DNA of 50,614 nucleotides, from NCBI GenBank assembly GCA_017559615.1, contig JAFYRB010000029.1:1-50614 (forward strand), given 5' to 3'. This document shows positions 16,968 through 26,587 of the stretch, in pieces; position 1 is the first letter of the stretch, and each line of letters starts with the position of its first letter. Under the pieces are notes generated by a model. The model was not told where the DNA came from. It saw nothing but the letters and a program-made list of their open reading frames with translations, and did not search any database. The DNA comes from Alistipes sp. Lineage in GTDB: Bacteria; Bacteroidota; Bacteroidia; Bacteroidales; Rikenellaceae. A program made the translations under genes and the position numbers.

Positions 16968-18305
16968 ATGGCAGAACAGAGTACAAAACGTGGAGGCTTT
17001 GGCGGTAAGCTCGCAGCGATTCTTGCTGCTGCAGGCTCGGCAATTGGCCTCGGTAACATCTGGCGATTCCCATACATCACATCGGAGAATGGTGGCGGAG
17101 CCTTCATCCTTATCTACTTGGGATGTATCCTCTTCCTCGGCCTTCCGTTGCTCATTGCGGAGTTCGCCGTAGGTCATAACACCAAGAAGAATCCTATCGA
17201 CGCCTTCGCAACAATTAAGAGGGGTTGGGGATGGCTCGGTGCGATGGGCATCATCTCGGTAACCCTCATTATGGGCTACTACTTCGTAATCTCGGGATGG
17301 ACGCTTAACTACACCATCGCCTCGGCAGCAAATAGCTTCGGCGGTGACTTCGGAGCCTTCTTTACGGAGTTTACAACAGCAACGTGGAAGCCTCTTATCT
17401 TCACCTATCTCTTTATCATCGCTAACCACGTGATTATCACAGGTGGTGTGCAGGGTGGTATCGAGAAGGCGTCAAAGATTATGATGCCCGTGTTGTTCGT
17501 AATCCTTATCTCGTTGGCCGTATACTCATTGTGGTTGCCAGATGGTCGCGAGGCATTGGTAAATGTCTTTACGCCTGACTTCTCGAAGGTTACGGGCAAG
17601 ACATTCCTCGATGCTATGGGACAGGCATTCTTCACCCTCTCGGTGGGTATGGGTGCTATGCTTATCTATGGCTCGTACTTCAAGGATGGAACCAAGATTG
17701 CAGGTACGGCAGTTAGCGTAGTGTCGCTCGACACAATTGTGGCACTTATGGCTGCGGTTATCATCTTCTCGGCAGGTGTTGAGAACGAGAGTGGCCCACA
17801 GCTTGCATTTGTGGCGATGCCAAAGGTCTTCTCTTCTATGCCATTGGGTAACATCTGGGCTACGCTCTTCTTCCTATTGTTGGGCCTTGCAGCGTTGTCG
17901 TCGACAATCTCTATGCACGAGGCTGTTACATCCTACTTTGTGGAGAAGCGCGGTATGTCGCGTAAGCAGGGAGCGCGCATCGTAACACTCATAGCGCTCA
18001 TCCTTGCCACCGTAGCGTCGTTGTCGCTTGGCGACTGGAGCAAGTATAAGGTTGCGGGTATGAACTTCTTCTCGTTGTTGGATAACTTCACAGCTATTGT
18101 GATGTTGCCACTCTTGGGTATCCTTACCTCTATCTTCGTAGGTTGGGTGTGGAAGAAGCAGGATATGAAGGCCGAGCTTACGGCTGAGGGTGGCATCGAC
18201 AAGGCTACATACCCCGTTATCCGATTCTTGTTGCGCTACGTATGCCCTGTGTTGGTGAGCGTGGTGTTCATCTTCGGAATTATCGACTTTATAAAGAACT
18301 TATAA
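16968..18305 (+). CDS. Neurotransmitter:sodium symporter (NSS/SNF) family transporter
   Basis: 445 residues, about 11-12 transmembrane helices by hydrophobicity. The NSS signature is at the N-terminus: ILAAAGSAIGLGNIWRFPYI in helix 1 (the unwound substrate/sodium site), followed by ENGGGAFILIY in helix 2. SVGMGAMLIYGSYF in helix 6 and the helix 8 segment ending SSTISMHEA are also present. Bacterial members import amino acids with sodium; the substrate cannot be read from sequence. The length and the short C-terminus fit the 11-helix bacterial type. It follows folB by 4 nt and precedes fumarase by 26 nt, so it belongs to the same run of plus-strand genes. Confidence 0.93.
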   Translation: MAEQSTKRGGFGGKLAAILAAAGSAIGLGNIWRFPYITSENGGGAFILIYLGCILFLGLPLLIAEFAVGHNTKKNPIDAFATIKRGWGWLGAMGIISVTLIMGYYFVISGWTLNYTIASAANSFGGDFGAFFTEFTTATWKPLIFTYLFIIANHVIITGGVQGGIEKASKIMMPVLFVILISLAVYSLWLPDGREALVNVFTPDFSKVTGKTFLDAMGQAFFTLSVGMGAMLIYGSYFKDGTKIAGTAVSVVSLDTIVALMAAVIIFSAGVENESGPQLAFVAMPKVFSSMPLGNIWATLFFLLLGLAALSSTISMHEAVTSYFVEKRGMSRKQGARIVTLIALILATVASLSLGDWSKYKVAGMNFFSLLDNFTAIVMLPLLGILTSIFVGWVWKKQDMKAELTAEGGIDKATYPVIRFLLRYVCPVLVSVVFIFGIIDFIKNL

Positions 18306-18331
18306 TCCAAAAATACTAAAAGATTAAAACT

Positions 18332-19945
18332 ATGGCTGAATTTATCTATCAGGAACCATTCCCAATTCAGGAGGATAAGACAGAGTATCGCCTCTTGACT
18401 ACCGACTATGTTAAGGTTGTAGAGTGTGATGGCCGCAAGATTTTGAAGGTGGACCCTAAGGGCCTTGAGCTCTTGGCAAAGGAGGCATACGCCGACGTAT
18501 CGTTCTACCTTCGTGCGTCACACCTCCAGAAGTTGGCCAACATCCTCGAGGACCCAGAGGCTACCGACAACGACAAGTTCGTGGCATATACAATGCTTAT
18601 GAACCAGTGCGTAGCTGCTGAGGGCGAGCTTCCAACGTGTCAGGATACAGGTACGGCTATCTGTATCGGTCACAAGGGCGAAGATGTATACACAGGTGCT
18701 AACGATGCGGAGTGCATCTCACGTGGTGTTTACGAGACATACAAGGAGCGCAACCTCCGCTACTCACAGGTTGTGCCATTTACAATGACCGAGGAGAAGA
18801 ACTCGGCAACAAACCTCCCAGCACAGATTGACATCTACGCTGGTCACCCAGGTATGGAGTATGAGTTCTTGTTCATCACTAAGGGTGGTGGCTCGGCAAA
18901 TAAGACATTCCTCTACCAGCAGACAAAGGCACTCCTTAACGAGGAGTCGTTGACAGCATTTATTAAGAAGCATATCCTCGACCTCGGTACCTCGGCGTGT
19001 CCTCCTTACCACCTCGCAATCTGTATCGGTGGTACATCGGCAGAGATGTGTCTTTCGACAGTGAAGAAGGCTTCGGCAGGTTATCTCGACGAGCTTCCAA
19101 CATCTGGTAACGAGGGTGGCCGTTGCTTCCGCGACTTGGAGTGGGAGGCTAAGGTACAGAAGATTTGCCAGGAGATTGGCCTCGGCGCACAGTTTGGTGG
19201 TAAGTACTACGTTCACGATGTTCGCGTTATCCGCGCACCACGTCACGCTGCAAGCTGCCCTGTAGCTATCGGTGTTAGCTGCTCTGCAGACCGTAACATC
19301 AAGGCGAAGATTACTCCAGAGGGTATCTTTATCGAGCAGTTGGAGAAGAACCCAGCACGTTTCCTCCCTGCTGCAGCGCCTGCAATGTCACCAGCAGTAG
19401 ATATCGACCTCGATGAGGGTATGGATAAGGTACGTGAGATTTTGTCGAAGTATCCTATCAAGACACGCCTCAACCTCAAGGGTACGTTGGTCGTAGCACG
19501 TGATATCGCTCACGCACGTATCAAGCAGATGCTCGACGAGGGTAAGCCTATGCCAGAGTACTTCAAAAATCACCCTGTTTACTATGCAGGCCCTGCGAAG
19601 ACTCCTGCAGGTATGGCTTCAGGTTCGTTCGGTCCTACAACAGCTGGTCGTATGGACTCTTACGTTGACCTCTTCCAGAAGGCTGGTGGCTCGCTTGTGA
19701 TGGTTGCTAAGGGTAACCGCTCACAGCAGGTGACTGACGCTTGTAAGGCTAACGGCGGCTTCTACCTCGGCTCTATTGGTGGCCCTGCGGCTATCCTCGC
19801 GAAGAACTCTATCAAGAAGGTGGAGGTTGTAGACTTCGAGGAGCTTGGTATGGAGGCAGTGCGTAAGATTTACGTTGAGAACTTCCCTGCATTCATCATC
19901 GTAGATGATAAGGGCAACGACTTCTTCGCAGATTTCGCTCACTAA
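18332..19945 (+). CDS. fumA: Fumarate hydratase class I (iron-sulfur), FumA/FumB type
   Basis: 537 residues, single-chain class I fumarase that interconverts fumarate and malate. The three [4Fe-4S] ligands are visible with family spacing: Cys103 in PTCQDTGTA, Cys223 in [14 protein letters not shown] and Cys317 in GVSCSADRN. The N-terminal alpha domain and C-terminal beta domain (from about [13 protein letters not shown] onward, with [20 protein letters not shown]) are fused, as in E. coli FumA. An oxygen-sensitive cluster fits an anaerobe running the reductive branch to succinate. The reading frame is intact. A 14-bp-stem hairpin follows. Confidence 0.97.
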   Translation: MAEFIYQEPFPIQEDKTEYRLLTTDYVKVVECDGRKILKVDPKGLELLAKEAYADVSFYLRASHLQKLANILEDPEATDNDKFVAYTMLMNQCVAAEGELPTCQDTGTAICIGHKGEDVYTGANDAECISRGVYETYKERNLRYSQVVPFTMTEEKNSATNLPAQIDIYAGHPGMEYEFLFITKGGGSANKTFLYQQTKALLNEESLTAFIKKHILDLGTSACPPYHLAICIGGTSAEMCLSTVKKASAGYLDELPTSGNEGGRCFRDLEWEAKVQKICQEIGLGAQFGGKYYVHDVRVIRAPRHAASCPVAIGVSCSADRNIKAKITPEGIFIEQLEKNPARFLPAAAPAMSPAVDIDLDEGMDKVREILSKYPIKTRLNLKGTLVVARDIAHARIKQMLDEGKPMPEYFKNHPVYYAGPAKTPAGMASGSFGPTTAGRMDSYVDLFQKAGGSLVMVAKGNRSQQVTDACKANGGFYLGSIGGPAAILAKNSIKKVEVVDFEELGMEAVRKIYVENFPAFIIVDDKGNDFFADFAH

Positions 19946-19954
19946 TAATCAGAT

Positions 19955-19995
19955 AATATGTGTGACGCTCGGCAACGCTGTGCGTCACACATATT
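19955..19995 (+). terminator. Long perfect hairpin after fumarase
   Basis: AATATGTGTGACGC (19955-19968) pairs perfectly with GCGTCACACATATT (19982-19995) around a 13-nt loop. The following sequence is only moderately T-rich (CTGTTT), so it could terminate or protect the 3' end. Confidence 0.65.
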
Positions 19996-20063
19996 CTGTT
20001 TAACAACAATAAAAACGCCCTCCGAAGCGTTTGCTAAATATCGGAACGAGTGTTGTTATTCGT

Positions 20064-21878
20064 ATGAAACTACTTATAAGACTATCTCTTATTTTTGTGA
20101 TGCTCGCCTCGGCAATTACGTCGTGGGCGCAAGAGGCATCGTTCAAGGTTAATGCCCCAGCCCTTACGGCTTTGGGACAACCCTTTCGTGTGGAGTATAC
20201 CATAGACAAAGAGCCTGACTCGAAGAGCATCGAAACCCCATCGTTTGAGGGCTTCGAGGTTATTGCGGGACCTTCGATATCTACGGGACACTCCGTACAA
20301 TTCATTAACGGCAAGCAGTCGACAAGCTACAACTGTACCTTTACCTATGTCCTTATGCCTATGGAGGTGGGAAAGTTCACCATAGGTGCAGCACAGATAA
20401 AGGTCGAGGGTAAGGTATATAGCACACGACCTCAGCCTATTGAGGTTATCGAAGAGAAGAGTAACACCTCACAAAATAGGGGTACAAAGGAGAGAAACCC
20501 CGAATCACAGATTGGCAAGGATGACATCCTCCTACGACTCAAAGTATCTAATACAGAGCTATATAAGGGAGAGTCTTTGCGTGCTTCGTTGGTACTCTAC
20601 ACACGTGCCAACATCAATAACATAGAGAATTTCTCGTTACCGGCGTTTGATGGTTTCTGGTCGCAGGAGCTATCGTTCGACAACACCCCTTCGCGTGAGG
20701 AGTACAACGGCCGCATCTACGAGACATATAAGATTACTGAGCTGCTCCTCTCGCCACAGCAGACAGGAGCTATAACCATCCCTTCGGCATCGCTTACGGC
20801 AATCGCCCAGGTGGTGGTACAGGATAGCCGCAGCGCAAATCCATTCTTCGGTGGCCGTCAGGTATATCACGTATCGCGTGACCTGAAGAGCAACCCTATG
20901 ACTATCAACGTCAAGGAGTTCCCTGCGGGCGCTCCAGCATCGTTCAATGGCGCTGTAGGTAACTTCCGTCTGTCGAGCAAGATGCCTATGGCGGAGATAG
21001 AGAGTAACTCGGCAGACCAAATCGAGATAACAATCTCGGGTAGTGGTAACTTGAAGTTTATCACCGCACCCGCTATAACCCTTCCAGAGCCATTCGAGCA
21101 GTATGACACGAAGATTGTGGATAACATCACAGCTTCGGCAACCGATACTTCGGGAAATATTACATATACCTATCCATTCGTAGCACGCTCGGCAGGTGAG
21201 TTTACCATCGAGCCTATCCGCTTCAGCTACTTCAACCCCGCAACAGGAGAGTATAACACCCTCTCTACGGAGCCATTTACCATTACGGTTAAGGATGATG
21301 GCACGGGAGCAACACCTCAAATCGTGGAGCGTTATGCGGGCTATGGTGGCACTATGCGTCAGCTCGACCGCGATATCCGCTTCATCCATACGGGCGATAT
21401 GCCACGTAAGGCGGCCTCGTTCTTCGTGCTGACACCTATGTATTGGCTACTTATCGTGATTATCGTTGCGATATTTGTTGTTGTGTACACACTCCTAAAC
21501 AAGCGCATCCGCGATAACCGCAATATCGTAGCACGACGTATGAAGCGTGCCGATAAGGTTGCTATTCAGCGCCTTCGCACCGCAGAGCGCTATATGAACG
21601 AGGGTAACCGCCACGCCTTCTATGAGGAGATGCTTCGCGCGTTGTGGGGATATATCAGCGATAAGTTCAACATCCCTGTGTCGAACCTCACGAAGGAGCG
21701 CATCCGCGAGGAGCTTTATCGCCGTAACGTAGCAGCTACTATCGCCGAGGAGTTCTGCGAGATTATATCACGCTCGGAGGAGGCACAATACTCCCCAGCA
21801 ACAGAGGTCGAGATGAACGATGCCTATACCGAGGCGGTAGATGTGATGTCGAAAATAGAGGGCGCTATAAAACGATAA
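20064..21878 (+). CDS. batD: BatD family exported protein (aerotolerance-related)
   Basis: 604 residues from ATG 20064. The frame opens earlier, but MKLLIRLSLIFVMLASAITS is a clear signal peptide starting there. The mature part is a string of beta-sandwich repeats (VNAPALTALGQPFRVEYTID, then a second unit near DILLRLKVSNTELYKGESLR) typical of BatD. A single transmembrane helix follows near residues 455-478 (FVLTPMYWLLIVIIVAIFVV), then a cytoplasmic tail with Arg/Lys-rich helices. Bat proteins, with MoxR ATPase and BatA/BatB VWA proteins, act at the envelope; the molecular role is not settled. Here batD leads directly to batE (10 nt gap), while moxR, batA and batB are absent from the window. 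Confidence 0.85.
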   Translation: MKLLIRLSLIFVMLASAITSWAQEASFKVNAPALTALGQPFRVEYTIDKEPDSKSIETPSFEGFEVIAGPSISTGHSVQFINGKQSTSYNCTFTYVLMPMEVGKFTIGAAQIKVEGKVYSTRPQPIEVIEEKSNTSQNRGTKERNPESQIGKDDILLRLKVSNTELYKGESLRASLVLYTRANINNIENFSLPAFDGFWSQELSFDNTPSREEYNGRIYETYKITELLLSPQQTGAITIPSASLTAIAQVVVQDSRSANPFFGGRQVYHVSRDLKSNPMTINVKEFPAGAPASFNGAVGNFRLSSKMPMAEIESNSADQIEITISGSGNLKFITAPAITLPEPFEQYDTKIVDNITASATDTSGNITYTYPFVARSAGEFTIEPIRFSYFNPATGEYNTLSTEPFTITVKDDGTGATPQIVERYAGYGGTMRQLDRDIRFIHTGDMPRKAASFFVLTPMYWLLIVIIVAIFVVVYTLLNKRIRDNRNIVARRMKRADKVAIQRLRTAERYMNEGNRHAFYEEMLRALWGYISDKFNIPVSNLTKERIREELYRRNVAATIAEEFCEIISRSEEAQYSPATEVEMNDAYTEAVDVMSKIEGAIKR

Positions 21879-21888
21879 TCGTACGAAG

Positions 21889-22716
21889 ATGAAACGAGTA
21901 ATTTATTATATATCAGCTATTTTGGTGGGTGTTATCATTATGGTTGCACCTACAAATCTTCGCGCTGCCGATGCTACAACCACCGCTGCGGCGTGTTGGG
22001 AGGAGGGCCTCAAGGCCTACGAGAGTCGCAACTATGCCGATGCTGTCACAGCCTTTGAGCATATCGTAACCCTCGGCGAGGCCTCAGCAGAGGTATACTA
22101 CAACCTTGCGAATGCCTACTTCAAACTTGGTCAGAATAACAGCACAACGTCGCGTAACTTCGCTTCTGGAGAGCTTGGCAAGGCGGTGTTGAACTACCAC
22201 CGCGCACTGAAGCTAAACCCCGCAATGGCAGATGCACGCTATAACCTTGAGCTTGCCGTAGACCACACGAACGACACCGAGAGCATCCCACAGAGCTTCA
22301 TAGCTACGATATGGCAGGGATTACGCTCGCTGATGACATCCAACGGCTGGGCGGTGATGTCGATTGTGATGCTCGCCGTAGCACTTATCTTGGTGATGAT
22401 GTATCTCCTCTCGGCAAATATCCTTCTGCGTAAGGTGGGATTCTTCGTGGCAATAGTGCTTATCGTGGGCTTTGTGATAACAACAGCATTGGCAATATCG
22501 AGCCGTAAGGGTATTGAGGAGGATAATCGTGCGGTTGTGGTATGCAACGACACCACTCCTGTTCACGCATCGCCAGATAGCGCCTCGAAGATTGTACGTC
22601 AGCCTTCGCAGGGTGTTACGGTACGTACATCACGTAGCCACGGCGACTGGAGAGAGATTATCTTTGCCGACGGCGAGATAGGTTGGATACGTAACTCGGC
22701 AATCGAGATAATATAA
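21889..22716 (+). CDS. batE: BatE-like protein: TPR, two membrane helices, SH3 domain
   Basis: 275 residues. A signal peptide ends near LRAAD, then TPR helices (about residues 33-120: EGLKAYESRNYADAVTAFEH, YYNLANAYFKLGQ, NYHRALKLNPAMADARYNLE). Two transmembrane helices lie near 155-200 and a C-terminal bacterial SH3 domain ends the protein (about 212-275: VVVCNDTTPVHASPDSASKI to DGEIGWIRNSAIEI). This TPR-TM-TM-SH3 order is that of BatE. It lies 10 nt after batD and 9 nt before recR. The TPRs probably bind a protein partner in the periplasm (inference). Confidence 0.83.
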   Translation: MKRVIYYISAILVGVIIMVAPTNLRAADATTTAAACWEEGLKAYESRNYADAVTAFEHIVTLGEASAEVYYNLANAYFKLGQNNSTTSRNFASGELGKAVLNYHRALKLNPAMADARYNLELAVDHTNDTESIPQSFIATIWQGLRSLMTSNGWAVMSIVMLAVALILVMMYLLSANILLRKVGFFVAIVLIVGFVITTALAISSRKGIEEDNRAVVVCNDTTPVHASPDSASKIVRQPSQGVTVRTSRSHGDWREIIFADGEIGWIRNSAIEII

Positions 22717-22725
22717 CGAAGGGCT

Positions 22726-23322
22726 ATGTCGAAACTGCTTGATAACGTATGTAGCGAACTTCAGCGACTGCCAGGTATTGGTCGTCGTACGGCACTGCGT
22801 CTTGCGATGCACATCCTTAAGATGGAGCCAGAGGTGGTGGAGTCGCTCTCGAAGAGCATCTCCTCGTTCCGCAACGATATCTGTTACTGCCATAGCTGTA
22901 ACAACCTGTCGGATAGTGTGTTGTGTCCTATATGTAGCGACACCACGCGTGACCACTCGACAATCTGCGTTGTGGAGCAGGTGCAGGACCTTATGTCGAT
23001 TGAGAATACGGGGCAGTATCGCGGTATGTACCACGTGCTGGGAGGTGTTATCTCACCAATGCAGGGCATAGGACCTTCGGATTTGAAGATTGACATCCTC
23101 GCCGATAAGCTCCTTACGGGTGCGGTGAAGGAGGTTATCATCGCCATCTCGACATCCGTAGAGGGCGAGACAACTCTCTTCTATCTGCTCAACCGCCTCA
23201 AGGCATTCCCCGATGTTAAGGTTACGACCATAGCTCGAGGTATCGGCTTTGGCGATGAGCTGGAGTATGTCGACGAGCTTACAATAACCCACGCGCTGAT
23301 GAATCGCCGCGAGGTGAAGTAG
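22726..23322 (+). CDS. recR: Recombination protein RecR
   Basis: 198 residues, normal length. RecR forms a ring clamp with RecO/RecF that loads RecA on gapped DNA. The helix-hairpin-helix is LQRLPGIGRRTALRLA (about residues 12-27). The zinc finger uses C55, C58, C67 and C70 (CHSCNNLSDSVLCPIC). The Toprim domain begins ICVVEQVQDLMSIE and contains HVLGGVISPMQGIGPSDL, and the Walker-B-like C-terminus ends ARGIGFGDELEYVDELT. Starts at ATG 22726, 9 nt after batE, and shares its transcript by position. No strong terminator is seen after it. Confidence 0.97.
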   Translation: MSKLLDNVCSELQRLPGIGRRTALRLAMHILKMEPEVVESLSKSISSFRNDICYCHSCNNLSDSVLCPICSDTTRDHSTICVVEQVQDLMSIENTGQYRGMYHVLGGVISPMQGIGPSDLKIDILADKLLTGAVKEVIIAISTSVEGETTLFYLLNRLKAFPDVKVTTIARGIGFGDELEYVDELTITHALMNRREVK

Positions 23323-23381
23323 TTATTTCACCCACGAAATAGGACGTTTCACCGCCGATTTTAGTGAGTTAGAGCATTTTA

Positions 23382-23414
23382 TTGCTCGAAGAAGTCGAAA
23401 ATTCACTATATTTG
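23382..23414 (+). promoter_or_regulatory. Promoter of the Tyr/Ser-rich lipoprotein gene
   Basis: TTG at 23382-23384 and TATATTTG at 23407-23414, spacing 22 bp. About 32 nt of leader before ATG 23452. Confidence 0.6.
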
Positions 23415-23451
23415 TAGTAGGATAAAAAACCGAACGAATAATAATACTAAT

Positions 23452-24753
23452 ATGAAAAGATCACTTAATATAATGGTACTATCCATCGTAGCTCTGCTAA
23501 TGGGTAGTTGTACCGCGATGATGAACTCATCGTTATACGGCTCGAGCGATCTTTATCGAAGCGACAATCGCATTCAGGTTGCTAATGAGCTTAAGGCAAA
23601 GGCCGAGGCGGAGAAGGCCGAGGCGGAGGCTCGTCAGGCTATGTGGGAGGCACGCATCGCGGAGGCTAATGCTTCGAATGCCGAGGCGCAGTACTACGCA
23701 TCTACAACACCTTCCTACACGTCGATTGTTGCAGATGACTACGAGAGTGCCTACGCACGTCGCCTCTACGGCTTCAGCTCACCGAGCTATAAGCTCCCAT
23801 CGAGCTACTATAGCTACTCGGCTTACGATGCGATGCGATATACAACAGCCTATGACCCAGCATACTATAACATTATGATTTCGGGTAATCAGGTGTGGGT
23901 GGAGCCACGATACATCACCTCGATGTTTGGCTCGTGGGGTGCTACAAACGTAACATTCGGTATCTACTCATCGCCTTGGAACTTTGGTTGGAGCGTACAC
24001 GTAGACCCATTCTACTACACTTGGTGGGGATATCCTCGCTACTCTTGGTACGACTGGAATTGGAATATTTGCTATAACCCATACCACTATTGGGGTTGTT
24101 CATACTACCCATACTACTCGGGTTATTATCCAAGCTACTATCCAGGTTACTACCCAGGTTATTACCCAGGATACCATCCAAGCCATAACCGCCCTCCACA
24201 GCCACCACGACCTCCAAAGCCTGATTATAGACCAGACTATCGTCCAGGAGGTGGCAATGGCGGTAGCAACGGAGGCTCGTACAGACCTAATGAGGATCGT
24301 CGTAACTCGGCACCTCGCTACACCTCGCCAACAACAAATAAGAACTATGGCGGCGGCATACGTAGCTCCGAGACCACAACAGGTCGCAGGCCACAGAGCG
24401 GCGCAGTCTCTACGGGTATAAACACCTCAAAGACTTACCGTCCAGCAACGGGTACGAATACCACAAACAAGGTGCAGTCTTCGGGTTCAAGCAACAGCGG
24501 CACACGTATTAACAATACCGTTAACAAGAGTACGAATAAGGGAACTACAACGAATACGCAGCGCAGTAGCAACTACCGCCAGTCGACAAGTTCGTCAAGC
24601 AGTAGCTCGTATCGTCCATCGTCAAGCAGCTCAAACCGCAGCAGCTCGTCAAGCTACTCGGGTAGTAGCAGCCGCAGCAGTTCGTCGAGCTACTCGGGAA
24701 GCAGTAGTAGCAGTAGCAGCCGCTCGGGAGGTACTACATCATCACGTAGATAG
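23452..24753 (+). CDS. Low-complexity lipoprotein: helical stalk, Tyr/Pro/Gly repeats, Ser-rich tail
   Basis: 433 residues; family not recognised. A lipoprotein signal carries MGSC (Cys20). Residues about 40-78 are an Ala/Glu/Lys/Arg helix (ANELKAKAEAEKAEAEARQA), probably a short coiled coil. Residues 85-215 are Tyr/Trp/Ser-rich with EPRYITSMFGSWGATNVTFG. Residues about 218-246 repeat YYPGYYPG-like units, followed by Pro/Arg repeats (PPRPPKPDYRPDYRPGGG). The last ~110 residues are almost entirely Ser/Thr/Asn/Arg, encoded by tandem AGC/AGT/TCG codons. It is likely anchored in the outer membrane with an extended surface or periplasmic tail. Composition is unlike every neighbour. It has its own promoter and a hairpin after its stop. 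Confidence 0.75.
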   Translation: MKRSLNIMVLSIVALLMGSCTAMMNSSLYGSSDLYRSDNRIQVANELKAKAEAEKAEAEARQAMWEARIAEANASNAEAQYYASTTPSYTSIVADDYESAYARRLYGFSSPSYKLPSSYYSYSAYDAMRYTTAYDPAYYNIMISGNQVWVEPRYITSMFGSWGATNVTFGIYSSPWNFGWSVHVDPFYYTWWGYPRYSWYDWNWNICYNPYHYWGCSYYPYYSGYYPSYYPGYYPGYYPGYHPSHNRPPQPPRPPKPDYRPDYRPGGGNGGSNGGSYRPNEDRRNSAPRYTSPTTNKNYGGGIRSSETTTGRRPQSGAVSTGINTSKTYRPATGTNTTNKVQSSGSSNSGTRINNTVNKSTNKGTTTNTQRSSNYRQSTSSSSSSSYRPSSSSSNRSSSSSYSGSSSRSSSSSYSGSSSSSSSRSGGTTSSRR

Positions 24754-24800
24754 TTGCAGAATCAGGGAGTATACCGCCAAGGTGGTATACTCCTTGCAAC
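24753..24800 (+). terminator. Two-tier hairpin between the lipoprotein and the OMP gene
   Basis: Inner stem GGAGTATACC (24766-24775) with GGTATACTCC (24784-24793), loop 8 nt. An outer stem GTTGCA (24753-24758) with TGCAAC (24795-24800) encloses it across an internal loop. No T run follows, so it may attenuate or stabilise and not terminate fully before the OMP gene at 24824. Confidence 0.55.
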
Positions 24801-24823
24801 CATAACTCAAAATATAATCTATT

Positions 24824-26521
24824 ATGAGAAAGATATTCACCATAGCACTGATGCTCGGTATGAGTATTATGTCGGTCAATAGTAGCCGTGCGCAGATGGT
24901 AGACTTCGGAGGTACGACGATGAACAACGATATCCTCGGATGGTATGACCTCTACGAGATGTCGTTCACATCGCACAACTACGGTACGGCACGAACAATG
25001 GGTATGGGTAATGCCTTTACGGCGCTGGGTGCTGATATGATTTCGGCATCGCTGAACCCTGCGGGTATTGGTATGTATGTATCGAACGACGTGAGCATCA
25101 CACCTATGATGCAGTTCGCGAAGAGCCCTACGTCGAATGCCATAGGCTTCTACCCCAAGAATACGCCAAAGCATCAGCAGAGATACAAGGAGCGTAGCAA
25201 CCGCTTCGGTCTTGGAAGCATCGGTGGCGTGGCAACGGCATATAAGGGTACGGGAGCAGTTACGAATATCAACTTCGGCTTTGTCTACAACCGCATCGCG
25301 GACTTCAACCGTAACACCGCCTTCGCTTCGATTGCTAACCCAGGCACAGAGTCGTTAGCAAACGTATTCTGCACCCTTGCAAATGTCGACGGTCTAACGA
25401 CTAATAGCGACGGCAGAATGCCTTTTGGCAACGACCCATTCTACTGGGGACCAACACTTGCGTATAAGAATGGCCTTATCAACAAGGATGACCAGGGTTG
25501 GTTTATTGACCGCATAAGCCCTAATGCAGAGGTTGACCAATACTCGGCGGTGGAGACTCGTGGCTCGTTGGGTGAGTATGCTATCTCGCTTGGCTTTAAC
25601 TTCAGGGATGTTGTCTACTTAGGTGCTACGCTCGGCATTCAGAGCCTCAACTACACACGTACGGTGTTCTATGGCGAGGATTACATCTACAACGAGGAGA
25701 ACAAACCTTCGGGCGCGGATATGCCATACCAGCTTACCTATATGAACTATGAGCAGCGCACACGTATCTCGGGTACGGGCTTCAACTTCAAGATTGGTGC
25801 TACAATACGTCCTGTAAATTGGTTGCGTATCGGCGTGGCGTACCACACCCCTACCTACTATGGCCTCACACTGCGCTATGGCGCGGATATGTGGTCGGAG
25901 ACATATAGCGCAGGCGATAACCCAGAGGGTTACGACGTGCCAGCAGATGGCTATATGTTTGATGAGGTAAGCTCGCCTATCTGGGAGGATGCTGGCCCTA
26001 ACTCGTGGAACTTCCGCTCGCCATCGCGTCTTCTTACAGGTATGGCTGTAACACTCGGCAAGCGTATCATCGTTTCGGCAGACTATGAGCGTAGCTGGTA
26101 CCAGTCTACACGCCTTCAGCAGTCGCCAATCTTGGGACTCGATTATACAGGCCAGATGAAGGAGTTCTTCAAGGGTAGCAACACCATTCGCGTAGGTGCC
26201 GAGGCATATCTGCTTCCATTCTTGCCTATTCGCGTGGGTTACATCTGGAATGGCTCTACGCTACGCAAGGGTTATGAGCATATCGTGGCAACGCACCCTA
26301 TCCCTACCCAGCAGCAGTATATCACCGCAGGCTTCGGTATTAAGTTCTCGCAGACGGTATATATGGACTTTGCGTACCAGTATGGCACAACGAAGTACTC
26401 GTCATATCAGACCTTCTACGCTATCGACAGCGAGGATGCGGACCAGAATATCGAGAGCGACCTATTTACCACAAATACCAACCGTCATATCGCTGTTGTG
26501 ACGCTTGGCTTCCGCTTCTAA
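24824..26521 (+). CDS. Outer-membrane beta-barrel of the OmpP1/FadL/TodX type
   Basis: 565 residues. A signal peptide ends near SSRAQ. After a short plug-like N-terminus comes the diagnostic RTMGMGNAFTALGADMISAS with LNPAGIGMYVSNDVSITP, shared by Bacteroidetes FadL-like hemin/long-chain receptor proteins. Alternating aromatic/hydrophobic strands continue to a C-terminal VVTLGFRF with terminal Phe, the BAM-recognition signature. The role is uptake or export of a hydrophobic compound by family; substrate unknown. Only 23 nt separate it from the hairpin after the Tyr/Ser-rich lipoprotein, and no separate TAnnTTTG box is visible, so co-expression with that lipoprotein is plausible. Confidence 0.85.
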   Translation: MRKIFTIALMLGMSIMSVNSSRAQMVDFGGTTMNNDILGWYDLYEMSFTSHNYGTARTMGMGNAFTALGADMISASLNPAGIGMYVSNDVSITPMMQFAKSPTSNAIGFYPKNTPKHQQRYKERSNRFGLGSIGGVATAYKGTGAVTNINFGFVYNRIADFNRNTAFASIANPGTESLANVFCTLANVDGLTTNSDGRMPFGNDPFYWGPTLAYKNGLINKDDQGWFIDRISPNAEVDQYSAVETRGSLGEYAISLGFNFRDVVYLGATLGIQSLNYTRTVFYGEDYIYNEENKPSGADMPYQLTYMNYEQRTRISGTGFNFKIGATIRPVNWLRIGVAYHTPTYYGLTLRYGADMWSETYSAGDNPEGYDVPADGYMFDEVSSPIWEDAGPNSWNFRSPSRLLTGMAVTLGKRIIVSADYERSWYQSTRLQQSPILGLDYTGQMKEFFKGSNTIRVGAEAYLLPFLPIRVGYIWNGSTLRKGYEHIVATHPIPTQQQYITAGFGIKFSQTVYMDFAYQYGTTKYSSYQTFYAIDSEDADQNIESDLFTTNTNRHIAVVTLGFRF

Positions 26522-26537
26522 GCGTGGAAAGTAAATA

Positions 26538-26576
26538 AAAAGGGTGTCCTTATTCGGGACACCCTTCTTTTATTTT
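26538..26576. terminator. Bidirectional terminator between OMP gene and polA
   Basis: AAGGGTGTCC (26540-26549) pairs with GGACACCCTT (26557-26566), loop 7 nt. A T-rich run follows on the plus strand and an A run precedes (T run for the minus strand). It serves both convergent genes. Confidence 0.88.
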
Positions 26577-26587
26577 TGGGGTATAGG

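Noticed and set aside
24120..24190. YYPG repeats as a DNA minisatellite outside a gene
   Set aside because: They are in frame within a long ORF with a lipobox and promoter, so they are coding.
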